A stretch of 64,000 nucleotides of DNA from Rhyacophila brunnea. Taxonomy: Eukaryota; Arthropoda; Insecta; Trichoptera; Rhyacophilidae. The stretch covers positions 7,006,001 through 7,070,000 of the forward strand of contig JAGYXB010000825.1 in the NCBI GenBank assembly GCA_022495005.1. The letters are read 5' to 3'. The position numbers and the translations under genes are program-made. A model generated the notes under the pieces. It had not been told where the DNA came from. It ran no database searches and saw only the letters and a program-made list of their open reading frames with translations. This document shows, in pieces, positions 61,617-64,000 of the stretch. Every line of letters begins with the position of its first letter. Position 1 is the first letter of the stretch.

Positions 61617-61775
61617 CTAAAATCAAAATAAATACATATTATTTCATTTGTAAAAGCAGAAAGATTTTTATTAAAATTCCTGTTAAGGGGATCTTTTTAC
61701 TTAATATCCTCACATAAATTGAGAGTGATTTTTATTGTTTTTTTTTGTAGAAATTGTGTATAGTATATTTCCTCC

Positions 61776-61988
61776 GATCATGTCCGATTCTAATAAGGTC
61801 ATATTATGGGCCTCCACAGGGTGGAGGTTGTATACAGATTTTGTTTTTACGAGAAATGGATGTCAGCCACTTGCTCAACCTATTAGCTCCATACTCTGAC
61901 TCATTCACAAATTGAAAAACAATGTGTACTTGCCAGACCCAGGATTCAAACCTGGGACCCATGACACTATAGGCCAACGTCTAAACGC
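61776..61988 (-). repeat. tRNA-derived SINE, family A, copy 6 (diverged)
   Basis: Minus strand: TTAGACGTTGGCCTATAGTG in the A-box region and a B box with one change (GGTTTGAATCC), then the common body with small deletions. Confidence 0.82.
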
Positions 61989-62023
61989 CTTTTGTAAATT
62001 AGCTTAATGTCAGATAAGTAAGC

Positions 62024-62106
62024 ATTTGGTTTTTGGGTTGTCAACATGACGTGTCCTTCGAAGAAGAAGGAATAACACATGGCGATAACCTAAAAACCAA
62101 ATACGA
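62024..62106. repeat. Short fold-back repeat
   Basis: CATTTGGTTTTTGGGTTGTC and AACCTAAAAACCAAATAC make an inverted pair about 85 bp across. No target duplication assigned. Confidence 0.45.
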
Positions 62107-62351
62107 AAACAATCAACTGTGAAGTAAGTGCTACTGTGAAGTGACTGTGACTACTGTGAAGTAAGTACTTTTATAAAAAAAAATTGGGATATAATATTTT
62201 CATTTGTATAAAAAGGTTTGCCAAGGCTGGCTTATATTATCATGCTTCGCCTCTCCAAAGAGAGATAAAATGCTTCCTGTTGACATAACAGATTGCATGT
62301 AAAATTGGAAGGAGTGGATTCCTTTGAGCTTGTCTTTTTTCCCTCATCCAA

Positions 62352-62520
62352 TGACTATAATCTCGTAGTCCAATGCGTAAGGCACTGGATAGTCCATATG
62401 GGGTCTCCGGGTTTGATTCTCGATAAAATCACAATACACTAATACACATATATGATTTTTTCAGTCTTTGTATTTCTGTGATTGTTCAACTACTATTACA
62501 CTACTGTTATTGGCAGTCCA
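62352..62520 (+). repeat. tRNA-derived SINE, family B, copy 2 (decayed)
   Basis: Plus-strand head with TAGTCCAATGCGTAAGGCAC (A box region) and GGTTTGATTCT (changed B box), then a tail with TTTCTGTGATTGTTCAACTA as in copy 1. Confidence 0.6.
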
Positions 62521-63049
62521 CGGACTGCTGTATTTTTAAAAAGAAACAATGTTAATAATTAATTTTCGATTTCGTATGAATTTCATAGAATTAATTTGTA
62601 TTGTTAATTTTATTTACTGGTAACCCTTGATGGAAGGCCATTCCAATTGAGTAAATACATATTAAGTTTTTTTTCATACTTCTACCTACATAATATCTGT
62701 ACCTCAGAGGCAAATGCCAAATACCCAATTGTTCAGGAGAGCCAAAAAACTATTTTTATTTTAAAGGAATACTCATAACTTCTAAGAAAACATACATAGA
62801 ATGATCATTATTTTTTTTATTCTAATTCAATTAAAGTACTTCTGGAATATGTAAGAAAGGAATAAATATAATATCTAAAAAAAAAAAAAACGTAGTGTGG
62901 ATTTGCATCCTTCTGCCTCTAAATATATTTTGTTAATGTGGATTTGTATCTTATTTACCTAGCCAAAATAAAACAATAAAATTTATAAGTTAAAAAAATT
63001 TATAGATTAACAAAGCAAAACACATTTAAAAAAAAAAAAATTATTATGT

Positions 63050-64000
63050 CATCATCATCATCACCAGCCTGAATCTATTCACTGCTGGATGAAGGCCTCG
63101 CTAATCTCCAAGCTGATTCCACTTCTCTCGTTCCTGTGCGTTGCGTTTCCAAGTTTTTCCGCAGAACTTTATCATTTCATCGATCCAGCGGCTTCTAGGT
63201 CTACCTTGCGGACGTTTTGTTCCTCTTGGATACCACAGGATGACTAAATTTGTCCAACGATTGTCCTTTCTTCGAGCTATGTGTCCAACCCATTTCCATT
63301 TGAGGTTTTTAGCAAACTGTATCACATCATTAATCCTTGTCTGTTCCCTTATCCACTCATTACTCTTTTGCGTTATGCCCAGCATGCACTTTTCCATACC
63401 ACGTTGTGCTACCCTAAGTTTCTGGATCTCTCTTTTACATAGCGTCAATGTTTCACACGCATGTGATTACGGAAAGTACACACTGGTTGAACACTTTGCA
63501 CTTTAGGCACAGTGGGAGGTCATTTTTGAAGAAATTATTCAGGCAGCCAAAATCACTCCAGCTTAGCTTTACTCTGCGAACAATTTCATCAAATATACAT
63601 CCATATATAGATACTTGCTGTGCCAGATAGATGTAGTTTTTCACCTGTTCGAGCTGGATGCCATTGATGAGGATCTCTTTTTGGCCCGCAAAGCAGTTGA
63701 ATATGACTTTCTTCTTTGATACATTTATTTTCAAGCCTGCTTTGTTGCTTACTCCAGCGAGTTCCTGCATTCTGCTTTGGAGGTCTTCTGAGTCTTGCAA
63801 ACTACTATTTATTGTCATAGCCAAAGCGCAGATGACTCACGTATTCTCTATTTATGGGGACCCTGTCATTCCAGACAAGTTGCCTAAATAAGTCTTCAAG
63901 TGTAGCTGTAAATAGTTTAGGTGAGATTGTATCACCTTGTCGGACTCCTTTGCTGATAGGAAATGCGCGATGGTTTATCAAGATGTTGTTGCGCTACTGT
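63050..64000 (-). mobile_element. RTE-like non-LTR retrotransposon, 3' part, runs off the window
   Basis: Minus strand from 64000 reads FPISKGVRQGDTISPKLFTA, then the expected HLRFADD box is broken (HLRFGYDN, stop), then NKAGLKINVSKKKVIFN, a YIYLAQQVSIYGCIFDEI segment, and finally MEKCMLGITQKSNEWIREQT, KWKWVGHIARRKDNRW, GRPRSRWIDE. It ends in a (GAT)n tail near 63045-63060. At least two frame breaks; inactive. Confidence 0.87.

Noticed and set aside
1..64000. Second host gene on the plus strand, CRISPR arrays, bacterial-type operons
   Set aside because: No spliced chain, no regular spacer array and no ribosome-binding-site-led gene rows were found; the sequence is eukaryotic intron and exon throughout.

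Overview
The window looks like arthropod, most likely insect, nuclear DNA: it is AT-rich, one gene is broken into many short exons by GT-AG introns, and the introns are full of hAT, pogo/Tigger and TTAA-target DNA transposons, tRNA-derived SINEs, non-LTR retrotransposon pieces and one LTR element. Short runs of the insect telomeric unit (TTAGG) also occur. A hemipteran is a guess; order cannot be settled from the sequence.

One host gene fills the window, on the minus strand. I could chain 40 exons, from 61487-61616 (most 5' seen) to 558-762 (most 3' seen), with GT-AG borders and matching phases at all 39 internal junctions. They give 8,589 nt, about 2,863 codons, without an internal stop. The product is an ABC transporter of subfamily A (ABCA). 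The first visible exon has the ALPSAG and paired-Cys signature that follows TM1 in ABCA proteins. The last exons encode the membrane-proximal KILYTPDTP-like, AGIVF-like, YKIRMDID and PYPCWTRDD stretches and then the TM2-TM6 region, stopping just before the linker to the first nucleotide-binding domain. The first extracellular domain is about 2,640 residues, the scale of the giant vertebrate ABCA12/ABCA13 proteins rather than ABCA1. The start codon and TM1 should lie beyond 64000, and both nucleotide-binding domains and the second half beyond position 1.

Layout, left to right: 0.5-3.4 kb, exons for TMD1; 5.2-14.8 kb, closely spaced exons for the membrane-proximal extracellular domain; 16-24 kb, mid-domain exons including a 758-nt exon; 24-30.5 kb, an intron enlarged by TTAA-target and nested hAT elements; 30.5-39.2 kb, more extracellular-domain exons; 39.2-43.6 kb, an intron with a non-LTR retrotransposon split by a TTAA element; 44.1-48.0 kb, an LTR element with a TTAC target duplication; 48.9-55.4 kb, N-terminal extracellular-domain exons; 55.4-61.5 kb, a 6-kb intron of nested hAT-type repeats; 61.5 kb, the first exon seen; 61.6-64 kb, intron with SINEs and the 3' end of an RTE-like retrotransposon.

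No second host gene, RNA gene or CRISPR array was found. Everything outside the 40 exons is intron, much of it recognisable repeat.
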